64,000 bases of DNA from an uncultured bacterium (GCA_945873205.1 CAMCCC010000008.1:1-64000), one strand, 5' to 3'. Shown: positions 23,027 through 33,204, counted from the stretch's first letter. Notes: generated by a model not told the origin, from the sequence alone. Numbers and translations: made by a program.

Positions 23027-24427
23027 TTAGGCCTTTTTGCACTTGGGGCTGGGCAGGCAGCTGAGGCTGCTGTCCTCCTCCTGGGCCTGGGCGGCGAAGC
23101 GCTCATCCAGGCGGCGCAGCTTCACCGCGTACAGGGGCAGCAGGATCAAATCGGCAAAGAGCCAGGCCAGGGGATTGGCGAAGCACACTGCTCCGAAGGC
23201 GAAGCGGCCCACAAAGCCGAAGGCCACGATGGACCGGGCAATCAACTCGGCCAGGCCCGCGAACATGGCGGAGCTGGAATAGCCCATGCCCTGCAGGCTG
23301 TTGCGGAAGATAAAGATCAGCACCAGCAGGGGGTAAGCCGCGCCGTTGATGGTCAGATAGCGGTGCACCTGGGCCAGAATGGCGGTCTCGGAGGCATCCA
23401 TGAACAGGCAGGCGATGGAAGTGCCGGCGAAATAGTTCACGCCGAAGGCCAGCAGGGAGTAGCCGATGGTGACCCAGGTGATGGCCATGACGCCCTTGCG
23501 GATCCGGTCCGGCTTCCCGGCACCCAGGTTCTGGCCGCAGTAGGTGGCCATGGTGATGCCGGCAGTCTCCATGGGGGCGGCCATGATGTTGTGCACCCGG
23601 GACCCGGCGGACACGGCGGCCACCGCCCCGGCGCCCAGACTGTTGACGGCGCCCTGGAGGATGATGGAGCCAACGGCGGTGATGGAGAACTGCAGGCCCA
23701 TGGGCACGCCGATGGAGGCGATATAGCCCATGCGCCGCAGGCTGGGCCGCAGGTGGCTGCCGCTGAGATGCAGGGCCGGTACCCTGGCGTGGATGTACAG
23801 CAGGCAGGCCAGCCCGGAAGCGGCCTGGGAGATGACGGTGGCCAGGGCGGCCCCTTCCACGCCCATGCCGCAGGTGGCCATAAACAGAATATCCAGCACC
23901 ACGTTAACGACCACCGCAGCGATCAGGAACAGCAGGGGGGTGCGGCTGTCGCCCAGGGCCCGCAGAATACTGGAGCTGAGATTGTACAGGATGGTGGCCC
24001 CGGCGCCCATGAAGACGATGAAGATGTAGGTGTAAGCGTCGTCATAGATTTCGGCGGGGGTGTTGATCAGGCGGAGAATATCGTCGGTGGTGAAAAAGGT
24101 CAGCACCGTCAGGCCCAGGGAAAAAATCAGGCCCAGCCAGACCAGCTGGCCGGTGCGGCTACGGACGGCCTCCTCATCCCCGGCGCCGAAGCTCTGGGCG
24201 ATGGGGATGGCAAAGCCGGAGCAGATGCCCAGGGCAAAGCCCAGCACCAGGAAGTTCAGCGCCCCGGTGGAACCCACGGCGGCAAAGGCGTTGACGCCCA
24301 GCAGCCGGCCCACAATGATGCTGTCGGCCAGGTTATAAAACTGTTGGAACAGGTTGCCCACCAGCAGCGGCGCGCAGAAGGCGAGGATCCGCGCAAGGGG
24401 GGAACCTGTGGTCATGTCTCTTGTCAT
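23027..24427 (-). CDS. MATE family efflux transporter
   Basis: This is a 466-residue membrane protein with about 12 hydrophobic helices in two repeats. It starts with MTRDMTTGSPLARILAFCAP and has the conserved segment YNLADSIIVGRLLGVNAFAAVG. It is predicted to export cationic or drug-like compounds using a Na+ or H+ gradient. AGGAGGAAAGTTTT precedes the ATG, and a good promoter lies upstream. The substrate is unknown. Confidence 0.94.
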   Translation of the reverse strand: MTRDMTTGSPLARILAFCAPLLVGNLFQQFYNLADSIIVGRLLGVNAFAAVGSTGALNFLVLGFALGICSGFAIPIAQSFGAGDEEAVRSRTGQLVWLGLIFSLGLTVLTFFTTDDILRLINTPAEIYDDAYTYIFIVFMGAGATILYNLSSSILRALGDSRTPLLFLIAAVVVNVVLDILFMATCGMGVEGAALATVISQAASGLACLLYIHARVPALHLSGSHLRPSLRRMGYIASIGVPMGLQFSITAVGSIILQGAVNSLGAGAVAAVSAGSRVHNIMAAPMETAGITMATYCGQNLGAGKPDRIRKGVMAITWVTIGYSLLAFGVNYFAGTSIACLFMDASETAILAQVHRYLTINGAAYPLLVLIFIFRNSLQGMGYSSSAMFAGLAELIARSIVAFGFVGRFAFGAVCFANPLAWLFADLILLPLYAVKLRRLDERFAAQAQEEDSSLSCLPSPKCKKA

Positions 24428-24492
24428 AAAACTTTCCTCCTCTCAGAACATAAATGGCAGGGCAGGGAGTACTGCCTGCCAACGAAGTCCAT

Positions 24493-24520
24493 ATTTTAGC
24501 CTTTTTGGCGGGAAAGTCAA
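24493..24520 (-). promoter_or_regulatory. Predicted promoter of the MATE gene
   Basis: On the minus strand TTGACT (24520-24515) and TAAAAT (24498-24493) are spaced 16 bp. The leader has a short hairpin, GGCAGG with CCTGCC. Confidence 0.65.
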
Positions 24521-24587
24521 GAGATAAAATGGAAATAAATTGTTAATACGCACAAATAAAAACAAAATAAATTGTACAATATTAACA

Positions 24588-24613
24588 AAACCCTCTCTGG
24601 GAGGAGAGGGTTT
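24588..24613. terminator. Terminator of tadA
   Basis: The stem AAACCCTCTC with its complement and a 6-nt loop lies just past the tadA stop; on the minus strand it is followed by TTGTTAAT. An AT-rich, gene-free stretch upstream holds the MATE promoter. Confidence 0.75.
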
Positions 24614-24625
24614 GACGAGGGCAGA

Positions 24626-25072
24626 TTATCGCCGGCCCTGGAAGAAGTCCTTCAGCAGCCGGGCGCAGTCCTCCCCCAGCACCCCAGCATAGACTGCCGG
24701 GCGGTGGCCGTAATTTTCGCTGAACAGGTCAATGACGCTGCCGCAAGAGCCAGTGAGAGCCTCCCGGGCACCAAAGACCAGGGTGGGGATGCGGGCGTTG
24801 ATGATGGCCCCGGCGCACATGGGGCAGGGCTCCAGCGTCACATACAGGGTGCAGCCGTTTAAACGCCAATCCCCCAGGGCGGCGCAGGCCTGGCGGATGG
24901 CCTCCACCTCGGCGTGGGCGGTGGCGTCCGGCCGCTCCTGGCGCCGGTTGCGGCCCTGGCCGATGACCTTGCCATCAGCATCCGCAATCACGCAGCCCAC
25001 CGGCACCTCGCCGTTTTCGGCGGCCTCCCGGGCCAGGGAAAGGGCCAGGGCCATATACTCTTCTCGCTGCAT
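24626..25072 (-). CDS. tadA: tRNA-specific adenosine deaminase
   Basis: TadA changes the wobble adenosine of tRNA-Arg(ACG) to inosine. It is 148 residues. The zinc site is His53-Ala-Glu55 (HAE) with PCPMC (Cys83 and Cys86); Glu55 is the proton shuttle. GGAGGTGACCC lies before the start on the minus strand. The gene stands alone with a following terminator. Confidence 0.95.
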   Translation of the reverse strand: MQREEYMALALSLAREAAENGEVPVGCVIADADGKVIGQGRNRRQERPDATAHAEVEAIRQACAALGDWRLNGCTLYVTLEPCPMCAGAIINARIPTLVFGAREALTGSCGSVIDLFSENYGHRPAVYAGVLGEDCARLLKDFFQGRR

Positions 25073-25084
25073 GGGTCACCTCCG

Positions 25085-25275
25085 AATTTTTTTGAAAGGA
25101 ACAAAATCCAAAGGCTTCCCCTTGAGGGGAAGCTGTCACGCCACCGGCGTGACTGATGAGGTGGGCGGCAGATAGGGATAAACAAGAATAACTTCCGGCA
25201 AAAACGCAGGATTTCCACCTCATCCGCCTCGCTTCGCTCGGCACCTTCCCCTCAAGGGGAAGGCTTTGGAGCGGC
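25085..25275. repeat. Composite family A repeat (about 190 bp)
   Basis: Two facing half-units. The first has AGGCTTCCCCTTGAGGGGAAGC, the tip GTCACGCCACCGGCGTGAC, and TGATGAGGTGG. The second has CCACCTCATCC, the tip GCCTCGCTTCGCTCGGC, and CCTTCCCCTCAAGGGGAAGG. The arms match other copies while the tips differ but stay palindromic. It lies between tadA and pta upstream/downstream ends. Confidence 0.83.
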
Positions 25276-25346
25276 GCGATGTAGGTATCGCACCCTACGG
25301 GACAAATATCACCTTTTCATAGGTTCCCCTACAGGGGGAGCCTGTG

Positions 25347-25377
25347 AAAAAGGACAGGCAAGAAGCCTGTCCTTTTT
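25347..25377 (-). terminator. Terminator of pta
   Basis: A stem of AAAAAGGACAGGC with its complement lies 20 bp past the pta stop on the minus strand, with T-runs on both strands. Next to it (25318-25345) is another short hairpin, AGGTTCCCC/GGGGGAGCCT. Confidence 0.85.
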
Positions 25378-25398
25378 CTATGTTCTGCTTATACCAGA

Positions 25399-26397
25399 TT
25401 ATACCAGAGCGGCGGTGATGATGGACATCTGGTAAACTTCCTCGGCGTCGCAGCCGCGGGACAGGTCGTTGATGGGGGCGTTCAGACCCTGGAGAATGGG
25501 GCCGTAGGCCGCGAAGCCGCCCAGGCGCTGGGCGATCTTATAGCCGATGTTGCCGGACTGGATCTCCGGGAAGATGAAGGTGTTGGCGTAGCCGGCCACC
25601 TTGCTGCCGGGGAACTTCAGCTGACCCACAACAGGGGAGACAGCGGCGTCAAACTGCATCTCGCCGTCGATGGCCACATCGGGAGCCATCTCCTTGGCGA
25701 TGACGGTGGCGTTGCGCACCAGGTCCACAGCGGGGCCCTTGCCGGAGCCCTTGGTGGAGTAGGACAGCATGGCAACCTTGGGGCCGATGCCAAAGACTTT
25801 GGCGGTCTTGGCGGTCTCCACGGCCACCTCGGCCAGCTGGGCAGCGGCGGAGAGGGTCACGTTGCCTTCCTTGTCCAGCTTGTCCTCATAGGAGATGTTG
25901 ATGGCGCAATCGCCCATGGCCAGCATTTCCTCGCCGCGGACCATGATGAAGCAGGAGCTGACCAGGTTGGCGCCCTTCTTGGTCTTTACCAGCTGCAGAG
26001 CGGGACGGACGGTATCGGCGGTGGAGTAGGTGGCGCCGCCCAGCAGGGCGTCGGCCTTGCCCATCTTCACCAGCATGGTGCCGAAGTAGTTGCCCTTGGA
26101 CAGGGCGGCACGGCAGTCCTCAGCGCTCATCTTGCCCTTGCGCAGCTCCACCATGGTGTCCACCATTTCATCCATGCCGGGGTAGGTCAGGGGGTCCAGA
26201 ATCTCCAGGCCCTCGATATCAAAACCGCCCTTGGCGGCAGCGGCCTTCACTTCCTCCACATTGCCCACCAGAACGGGGGTCAGGAACCCGTCCTTCTTCA
26301 GGCGGGCGGCAGACTCCAGAATACGGGCGTCAGAGCCCTCGGTGTAGACGATCTTGCGGGGATTGGCCTTGAGTATTTCTACGAGATTTTCAAACAT
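25399..26397 (-). CDS. pta: Phosphate acetyltransferase
   Basis: Pta interconverts acetyl-CoA and acetyl phosphate, the first step of acetate formation in fermenters. The protein has 332 residues, the short Pta form. Family motifs include IVYTEGSDARILESAARL, GGATYSTADTVRPALQ, and GNIGYKIAQRLGGFAAYGPILQGL. I chose the ATG at 26397 with GGAGGTATTTGAAC upstream. No ackA is adjacent; it must be elsewhere. Confidence 0.95.
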   Translation of the reverse strand: MFENLVEILKANPRKIVYTEGSDARILESAARLKKDGFLTPVLVGNVEEVKAAAAKGGFDIEGLEILDPLTYPGMDEMVDTMVELRKGKMSAEDCRAALSKGNYFGTMLVKMGKADALLGGATYSTADTVRPALQLVKTKKGANLVSSCFIMVRGEEMLAMGDCAINISYEDKLDKEGNVTLSAAAQLAEVAVETAKTAKVFGIGPKVAMLSYSTKGSGKGPAVDLVRNATVIAKEMAPDVAIDGEMQFDAAVSPVVGQLKFPGSKVAGYANTFIFPEIQSGNIGYKIAQRLGGFAAYGPILQGLNAPINDLSRGCDAEEVYQMSIITAALV

Positions 26398-26486
26398 GTT
26401 CAAATACCTCCGAACTGTTATTTTATCGCCAAAAAATACTGTACCACGCTTTGCCATCTTTTTCAAGATTTTTGCTTCGATTTCTA

Positions 26487-26515
26487 TTTACAAAGCTCAT
26501 TTTCCCCAGTATAAT
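26487..26515 (+). promoter_or_regulatory. Promoter of the XRE-lepA operon
   Basis: TTTACA (26487-26492) and a consensus TATAAT (26510-26515) are spaced 17 bp in an AT-rich divergent region shared with pta. Confidence 0.8.
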
Positions 26516-26557
26516 ATACAGACTGTAATATTTAATAGGAAAACAGGACGGAAAACC

Positions 26558-26880
26558 ATGGACAGAACCTTTCCTGAAACCCTGTCGGCCCTCCGGCGGG
26601 AACGGAATATCAGCCAGCGTCAGGCGGCCCGGGACCTGGGCATCAGCCAGGCCCTGCTGAGCCACTATGAAAACGGCGCCAGGGAGCCGGGGCTGGCCTT
26701 CGTGTGCAGGGCCTGCGACTATTACGGCGTCAGCGCGGATTATCTGCTCTGCCGCAGCCAACAGCCCAACGCCCCCCAAAGCACCGCCGAGGCGGCCCGG
26801 GCCTTCCTGGGGGAGATGAACAGCCTGATGGACAAGGCCCGGATGGCCCTGGATGAATTTAGCGGTAAAGGAGCAGCAGA

Positions 26881-26884
<4 letters not shown>
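26558..26884 (+). CDS. XRE family transcriptional regulator
   Basis: This is a 108-residue protein with an N-terminal helix-turn-helix of the XRE (Cro/CI) type (about residues 8-65; [20 protein letters not shown], then [20 protein letters not shown]). A short helical tail follows. The start is the ATG after GGACGGAAAACC. Its last bases overlap the lepA start (ATGA), so the two are co-translated. Its target is not known. The coupling to lepA is unusual. Confidence 0.88.
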
Positions 26885-28686
<1,802 letters not shown>

Positions 28687-28692
28687 AAGTGC

Positions 28693-28728
28693 AAACGCCT
28701 CCCTCAAACCGAGGGAGGCGTTTCTTAA
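28693..28728 (+). terminator. Intrinsic terminator of lepA
   Basis: The stem AAACGCCTCCCTC with its complement and a 5-nt loop ends in TTTCTT. Confidence 0.9.
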
Positions 28729-28752
28729 AAAAATCTTAATCCTTTCCCCCAT

Positions 28753-28780
28753 TGGTTTTTAAGGGGATTTATACTACAAT
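28753..28780 (+). promoter_or_regulatory. Predicted promoter of the two-component system
   Basis: TTGGTT (28753-28758) and TACAAT (28775-28780) are spaced 16 bp, very close to the start codon, so the 5' UTR is short. Confidence 0.55.
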
Positions 28781-28797
28781 ACAGGCGAGGTGAGGAC

Positions 28798-29496
28798 ATG
28801 TACAACATTCTTGTGTGCGACGATGAGCGGGACATTGTCTCCGCCCTGCGGATCTATCTGGAGCCGGAGGGCTACCGGGTGCTGGAGGCCTACAATGGCC
28901 AGGAAGCCCTGGAGGTGCTGAGCCGGGAGCAGGTGCACCTGGTGCTGCTGGACATTATGATGCCCAAGCTGGACGGCATCAGCACCATTGCCCGCCTGCG
29001 GGAGACCAGCAATGTGCCCGTCATCATGCTGACCGCCAAGAGCGAGGACAGCGACAAGGTGCTGGGCCTGAACATCGGGGCGGACGACTATATCACCAAG
29101 CCCTTCAATCCTCTGGAGGTGCTGGCCCGTGTCCGCAGCCAGCTGCGGCGCTATATGCAGCTGGGGGGCAGCGCTGTGCCCGCCGGGGCGTTGACCATCG
29201 GCGGCATCAGCCTGGACGACGGCAGCAAGGATGTGACCGTGGACGGGGAGCCGGTGAGCCTGACCCCAACGGAGTACGAGATTCTGAAGCTGCTGATGAA
29301 CAATCCCGGCCGGGTGTTTTCGCCCAGAGAAATGTATAAGCTGATCTGGAAGGATGAGCCCTACGGAGCGGAGAGCACCGTGGCGGTACATATCCGGCAC
29401 CTGCGGGAAAAGGTGGAGATCAACCCGGCGGAGCCCCGGTACATCAAGGCGGTCTGGGGCCAGGGCTATAAGATCGAGAGGGGGAAGCAGGCATGA
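28798..29496 (+). CDS. Response regulator, OmpR/PhoB family
   Basis: This is a 232-residue regulator with an N-terminal receiver domain and a C-terminal winged-helix DNA-binding domain. The acidic pocket is Asp8/Asp9, the phosphorylation site is Asp52 (LLDIMMPKLDG), and the conserved Lys is in ADDYITKPF (about 102). The DNA-binding half has LTPTEYEILKLLMNNPGRVF and VAVHIRHLREKVE. It overlaps the sensor kinase by 4 bp (ATGA). The target genes are unknown. Confidence 0.96.
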   Translation: MYNILVCDDERDIVSALRIYLEPEGYRVLEAYNGQEALEVLSREQVHLVLLDIMMPKLDGISTIARLRETSNVPVIMLTAKSEDSDKVLGLNIGADDYITKPFNPLEVLARVRSQLRRYMQLGGSAVPAGALTIGGISLDDGSKDVTVDGEPVSLTPTEYEILKLLMNNPGRVFSPREMYKLIWKDEPYGAESTVAVHIRHLREKVEINPAEPRYIKAVWGQGYKIERGKQA

Positions 29497-31634
29497 AGAA
29501 ATTGAAAAGCAGCCTGGCAGCCAAGGTCGCTGCCTCCCTGCTGCTGGTGGTGATGGCGGTGGGGATGCTCTACAGCGCCATAGGCATCGGCGTCATGTAT
29601 GAAAAAGGCGCCTATTCCGGCAACGGCATGGTGCAGGTGCAGGAAAGCTATCTGAAGCCCTGGTGCGTCAGCAATATGTACAACCTGATGGAGCGCTACC
29701 GCTATGGGGAGCTGCCGGAGAATCTGGATACCATATCGGGCATGGGCTTTGAAATTTACGACGAGAAGGACAGGCTGGTCTACGCCTCCCAGGGGATCGA
29801 CGATTCCATTCTGAAAACCAGCCCCTACGGTTTCAACTACCCGGCGGAGAGCGTCATCGTCAACCGCATCCGGGGCGATATCAACAGCGCGGTCATCACC
29901 GATGGAAGCGACGGGGATGATCATTACTTCGCGGAAGAACCTTTTGAGAAGGAAGCCCTTGAGGAGGACCTGCCCGAGGAAACCGCCCCTGCAGAAGCTT
30001 CTGCAAGCACAGAATCCCCGGCGCCCACGGAAACCCCGGCGCCCACGGACTCTCCGGCGCCTGCGGAAACCCGGGCCCCCACGCTGGAGCCCACAGCCGC
30101 CCCGGAGGAGGACACCGTGCCGGACATCAGCACCTTTGTCAAGCGCTATAAGATGGTGGGCTATGTGCGCAACGATGTGGACAGCAACAGCCATGTGGGC
30201 TCCATGCTGCGGCTGCTCAGCATTTGTTATGCCCATCGGACGGACTTCATCTGGGTGCTCTGCGGCAGTGCGCTGCTTGCGCTGCTGTGCTTTGTGTTCC
30301 TGATGGCCGCCGCCGGGCACAAAACGGGCCTGGAGGGCGTGCAGTCCGGCTTCACCGAGCGGGCGCCTTTTGATCTGTTTACCCTGCTGATCGCCGTAGC
30401 CGGGGCAATTTGCTGCTCCATTGCGGTAGAATTTTCCTATGTGGATTCCATCCCGCTCCAGCTGGTGGGCTACGGCCTGACCTGCGCTGCCGGCGTGGTT
30501 CTGTGCCTCTGGTGGTGCATGAGCTTTGCGGTGCGGCTGAAGCTGCACACGGTGCTGAAAAGCTGCATCTGCTTCCGGGTTCTGGTCTGGTGCTGGCAGA
30601 TGCTAAAGCGGCTGTGGGCCTTTGCGCGGGAAGTGTTCCTGGGCATGAAGCTGCTGCCCCGGGCCGCGCTGGTCATTGGCGGAATTTTGCTGGTGGAGTT
30701 TTTCTGGATTTGCGTCTGTGAGGGCAACGGCGGAATGCTCTTCGGCTGGTTCGTGGAGCGGCTGGTGCTGGTGGCGCTGACGGTGTATGTGCTGCTGTGC
30801 ATGAAGCGGCTTTTACAGGCGGGGAGGGAAATTTCCGAGGGCAACCTGGATTACCATGTGGACACCGACCGGATGCGCGGCCCCCTGAAGGAGCATGGGG
30901 AACAGCTGAACCGGATCACCGAGGGCATGACCAAAGCCGTCAACGAGCGGATGAAGTCCGAGCATTTCCGCACCGAGCTGATCACCAACGTGTCCCATGA
31001 CATCAAGACGCCCCTGACCTCCATCATCAACTATGTGGATCTGCTGGAGAAGGAGGAGATCGACAACGACAAGGCCAGGGAATATCTGGCGGTGCTCTCC
31101 CGGCAGTCCGCCCGGCTGAAAAAGCTGATTGACGATCTGATGGAGGCCTCCAAGGCCAGCACCGGCAACGTGGCCGTGAACTGGGAGCGCTGTCAGCTGA
31201 ACGTGCTGCTGGACCAGTGCGCCGGGGAATACGCCGAGAAGCTGAAAGCGGCTCAGCTGGAGCTGGTGGTCACCAAGCCGGAAGAGCCGGTGGTGATCCT
31301 GGCCGACGGGCGGCACATGTGGCGGGTCTTTGACAACCTGCTGAGTAACATCTGCAAGTACGCCCTGGCGGGTACCCGGGTCTACCTGAACCTGGAGAAG
31401 GCAGAAGGCAAGGCGGTGGTCACCTTCCGCAACATCTCCGCCAGCCAGCTGAACATCAGCGGTGACGAGCTGATGGAGCGCTTCGTCCGGGGGGACAGCT
31501 CCCGCAGCACCGAGGGCAGCGGCCTGGGCCTCAGCATTGCCCGGAGCCTGGTGCAGCTGCAGAAGGGACAGCTGGACCTGACCGTGGACGGCGACCTGTT
31601 CAAGGTGACGCTGCAATTCAATATTGCGGAATAA
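29493..31634 (+). CDS. Sensor histidine kinase with long Pro/Thr-rich extracellular segment
   Basis: This 713-residue membrane kinase pairs with the upstream regulator. It has one N-terminal helix (about 10-32), then an external part ending in a Pro/Thr/Ala/Glu-rich stalk (about 150-210, with repeats such as ESPAPTETPAPTDSPAP). About five further membrane helices follow (roughly 245-440). The dimerisation helix has VSHDIKTPLTSI (His502). The ATPase has the N-box NLLSNICKYA and G2 TEGSGLGLSIA. The usual DxGxG G1 box is absent; instead FRNISASQLNISGDEL is found, as in a known kinase subgroup. Confidence 0.92.
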   Translation: MKKLKSSLAAKVAASLLLVVMAVGMLYSAIGIGVMYEKGAYSGNGMVQVQESYLKPWCVSNMYNLMERYRYGELPENLDTISGMGFEIYDEKDRLVYASQGIDDSILKTSPYGFNYPAESVIVNRIRGDINSAVITDGSDGDDHYFAEEPFEKEALEEDLPEETAPAEASASTESPAPTETPAPTDSPAPAETRAPTLEPTAAPEEDTVPDISTFVKRYKMVGYVRNDVDSNSHVGSMLRLLSICYAHRTDFIWVLCGSALLALLCFVFLMAAAGHKTGLEGVQSGFTERAPFDLFTLLIAVAGAICCSIAVEFSYVDSIPLQLVGYGLTCAAGVVLCLWWCMSFAVRLKLHTVLKSCICFRVLVWCWQMLKRLWAFAREVFLGMKLLPRAALVIGGILLVEFFWICVCEGNGGMLFGWFVERLVLVALTVYVLLCMKRLLQAGREISEGNLDYHVDTDRMRGPLKEHGEQLNRITEGMTKAVNERMKSEHFRTELITNVSHDIKTPLTSIINYVDLLEKEEIDNDKAREYLAVLSRQSARLKKLIDDLMEASKASTGNVAVNWERCQLNVLLDQCAGEYAEKLKAAQLELVVTKPEEPVVILADGRHMWRVFDNLLSNICKYALAGTRVYLNLEKAEGKAVVTFRNISASQLNISGDELMERFVRGDSSRSTEGSGLGLSIARSLVQLQKGQLDLTVDGDLFKVTLQFNIAE

Positions 31635-31648
31635 ACGGCAATAACAAG

Positions 31649-31678
31649 GCCGCCCGGAGCAATCCGGGCGGCTTCTTT
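31649..31678 (+). terminator. Terminator of the two-component system
   Basis: A 10-bp stem GCCGCCCGGA with its complement and a GCAA loop is followed by TTCTTT. Confidence 0.88.
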
Positions 31679-31682
31679 ATTG

Positions 31683-31920
31683 CCAAAAGAGTCCATTTTA
31701 GATGCTGCACCATTGGATTTTGCCGGCCAAAGGCTTCCCCTTGAGGGGAAGCTGGCGGCGCAGCCGACTGATGAGGTGGCAAGTAAAAACTGGGAAAAGC
31801 AGAAACTTCCGTCAAAAAAGAAGGATTTCCACCTCATCCGCCCAGTGTGCGCACTGGACACCTTCCCCTCCAGGGGAAGGCTTGAGAAAGCGCTCTCCTT
31901 CCTTGCGGTGTGGTTTCTTG
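31683..31920. repeat. Composite family A repeat, near-copy of the one at 21.1 kb
   Basis: The order and most bases match the copy at 21097-21335: AAAGGCTTCCCCTTGAGGGGAAGCT, GACTGATGAGGTGGCAA, a non-palindromic centre with CCGTCAAAAAAG, CCACCTCATCC with its tip, and CTTGAGAAAG. This copy lies between the kinase terminator and the small-peptide module. The tip of the right half has one change (ACTGGACACC). Confidence 0.85.
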
Positions 31921-31927
31921 TGCTATA

Positions 31928-31957
31928 TTGACTTCAATTACCATGATATGGTATATT
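31928..31957 (+). promoter_or_regulatory. Promoter of the small-peptide transcript
   Basis: TTGACT (31928-31933) and TATATT (31952-31957) are spaced 18 bp. The next 55 nt carry a hairpin CACCC-GAAAGG-GGGTG that contains the ribosome site of the 27-residue peptide. Confidence 0.65.
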
Positions 31958-32012
31958 TTGGATCATCAAGGGGCGAGGCGGTCAGCTACACCACCCGAAA
32001 GGGGGTGAGCCA

Positions 32013-32096
32013 ATGCGAATTACTTTAACGATAACATTACATAAGCTAATGTTCCAGTTGATTGTAAAAAGCAGAAACCGCCACTCTGCCAAGTGA
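32013..32096 (+). CDS. 27-residue peptide, candidate type I toxin
   Basis: This gene is too short for ordinary gene finding. It encodes MRITLTITLHKLM, then FQLIVKSRNRHSAK: a mainly hydrophobic first half followed by a basic tail. The ribosome site AAGGGGGTGA matches the 16S tail in 9 of 10 positions, with ideal spacing, and is sequestered in a GAAA-loop hairpin. The stop codon lies inside a terminator hairpin. A strong promoter faces it from the right. This layout is that of toxin mRNAs in type I systems. The toxin role is inferred; I cannot match it to a named family. Confidence 0.62.
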   Translation: MRITLTITLHKLMFQLIVKSRNRHSAK

Positions 32097-32151
32097 CGGT
32101 TTCCATGGAAATTTTCACTTAACGAGCTGACCGTTGGTCATCGCTCCTTGT
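32064..32151 (-). ncRNA. Predicted convergent antisense RNA (candidate antitoxin)
   Basis: The predicted RNA of about 88 nt starts 7 bp past the -10 box at 32158-32163. Its 5' end folds into a hairpin (GAGCGATGACCAACGGTCAGCTC), and it ends with the terminator hairpin at 32074-32103 followed by TGCTTTTT. It would be fully complementary to the end of the peptide gene and its 3' region. Both RNAs carry CGGTCAGCT near their 5' ends. Existence rests on promoter and terminator signals only. Confidence 0.6.
32074..32103. terminator. Bidirectional terminator at the end of the peptide gene
   Basis: The stem pairs GAAACCG with CGGTTTC and, after one mismatch, CACT with AGTG around a 6-nt loop. On the minus strand TGCTTTTT follows, so it fits best as the end of the antisense RNA. 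It contains the peptide stop codon. On the plus strand a second hairpin, GAGC-TGACC-GTT-GGTCA-TC-GCTC, followed by TTGTGTTTTT, is at 32124-32156. Confidence 0.7.
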
Positions 32152-32157
32152 GTTTTT

Positions 32158-32186
32158 ACTATACCACGGTCTGTCAAGGCCGTCAA
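32158..32186 (-). promoter_or_regulatory. Strong promoter of the antisense RNA
   Basis: On the minus strand TTGACG (32186-32181) and TATAGT (32163-32158) are spaced exactly 17 bp. No gene lies downstream on that strand for more than 2 kb except the antisense region to the small peptide. Confidence 0.78.
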
Positions 32187-32206
32187 TGAATAAAAAATAA
32201 ATTTTG

Positions 32207-32230
32207 GCTCCCCGGTTCCGGGGAGCTTTT
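32207..32230 (+). terminator. Hairpin terminator before the methyltransferase
   Basis: GCTCCCC pairs with GGGGAGC and is followed by TTTT. It isolates the small-peptide module from the next gene. Confidence 0.75.
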
Positions 32231-32269
32231 CTGCATCTGTAAACGAAAGGTAAAAAAGGATTACAGTCC

Positions 32270-32298
32270 TTGACCTGACTGGGCTTACATGGTAAAAT
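32270..32298 (+). promoter_or_regulatory. Promoter of the methyltransferase gene
   Basis: TTGACC (32270-32275) and TAAAAT (32293-32298) are spaced 17 bp, 45 bp upstream of the start codon. Confidence 0.72.
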
Positions 32299-32343
32299 AT
32301 CCTGTCTATTTATAGATAAGAATAAAATCGGAGAAATACATTC

Positions 32344-33204
32344 ATGTGGATTTCAGATAAATGGCAGGATTTTGAACTGATTGACTGCTCCAAGGGCGAA
32401 AAGCTGGAGCGCTGGGGGAAGTTTTACCTGGTGCGGCCGGACCCCCAGGCCATATGGGATACGCCCCGGCGGAACGTGCACTGGAACGACCGGGACGCCC
32501 GCTATCGCCGCAGCGAAACCGGCGGCGGCAGCTGGGATAAGGGCCGCCTGCCTGCCAACTGGCAGGTGCGCTATGGGGAACTGACCTTCAACGTCAAGCC
32601 CATGAACTTCAAGCATACCGGCCTTTTCCCGGAGCAGGCCTGCAACTGGGATTTTGCCATGCAGAAAATTCGCTCCGCCGGCCGGCCCATCAGCGTGCTG
32701 AATCTCTTCGGCTACACCGGGGCCGCCACCGTGGCCTGCGCCAAGGCCGGTGCCCAGGTCTGCCATGTGGACGCGGCCAAGGGCATGGTGGCCTGGGGCA
32801 AGGAGAACGCCGTTTCCTCCGGCCTGGCCGATGCCCCCATCCGCTGGATCGTGGATGACTGCGCCAAGTTCGTGGAGCGGGAGATCCGCCGCGGCCGCCG
32901 CTATGACGCCATCATTATGGACCCGCCCTCCTACGGCCGTGGCCCCGGGGGCGAGGTGTGGAAGCTGGAGCAGAATCTGTGGCCCTTCGTATCCCTCTGC
33001 GCCGGGGTGCTCAGCGACGAGCCGCTGTTTGTGCTCATCAATTCCTACACCACCGGCCTCTCCGCCTCGGTGCTCAGCTATGTGACCGAGAGCATCTTCA
33101 CCAAAAAATTCGGCGGCCGGTCCGACAGTCAGGAGCTGGCCCTGCCCGTCACCGACAGCGGGCTGTATCTGCCCTGCGGGGCGACCTGCCGGTGGGAAAG
33201 ATGA
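32344..33204 (+). CDS. SAM-dependent RNA methyltransferase-like protein
   Basis: This is a 286-residue class I methyltransferase. The SAM-binding motif is VLNLFGYTGAATVACAKAGA (about 119-138) and the acceptor motif is IIMDPPSYGRG (about 196-206), a DPPSY of the kind seen in 23S rRNA methyltransferases of the RlmI/RlmL group. It lacks the PUA domain of RlmI (compare the gene at 46884). The target is unknown. The gene begins shortly before the ecf operon but has its own promoter. Confidence 0.86.
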   Translation: MWISDKWQDFELIDCSKGEKLERWGKFYLVRPDPQAIWDTPRRNVHWNDRDARYRRSETGGGSWDKGRLPANWQVRYGELTFNVKPMNFKHTGLFPEQACNWDFAMQKIRSAGRPISVLNLFGYTGAATVACAKAGAQVCHVDAAKGMVAWGKENAVSSGLADAPIRWIVDDCAKFVEREIRRGRRYDAIIMDPPSYGRGPGGEVWKLEQNLWPFVSLCAGVLSDEPLFVLINSYTTGLSASVLSYVTESIFTKKFGGRSDSQELALPVTDSGLYLPCGATCRWER

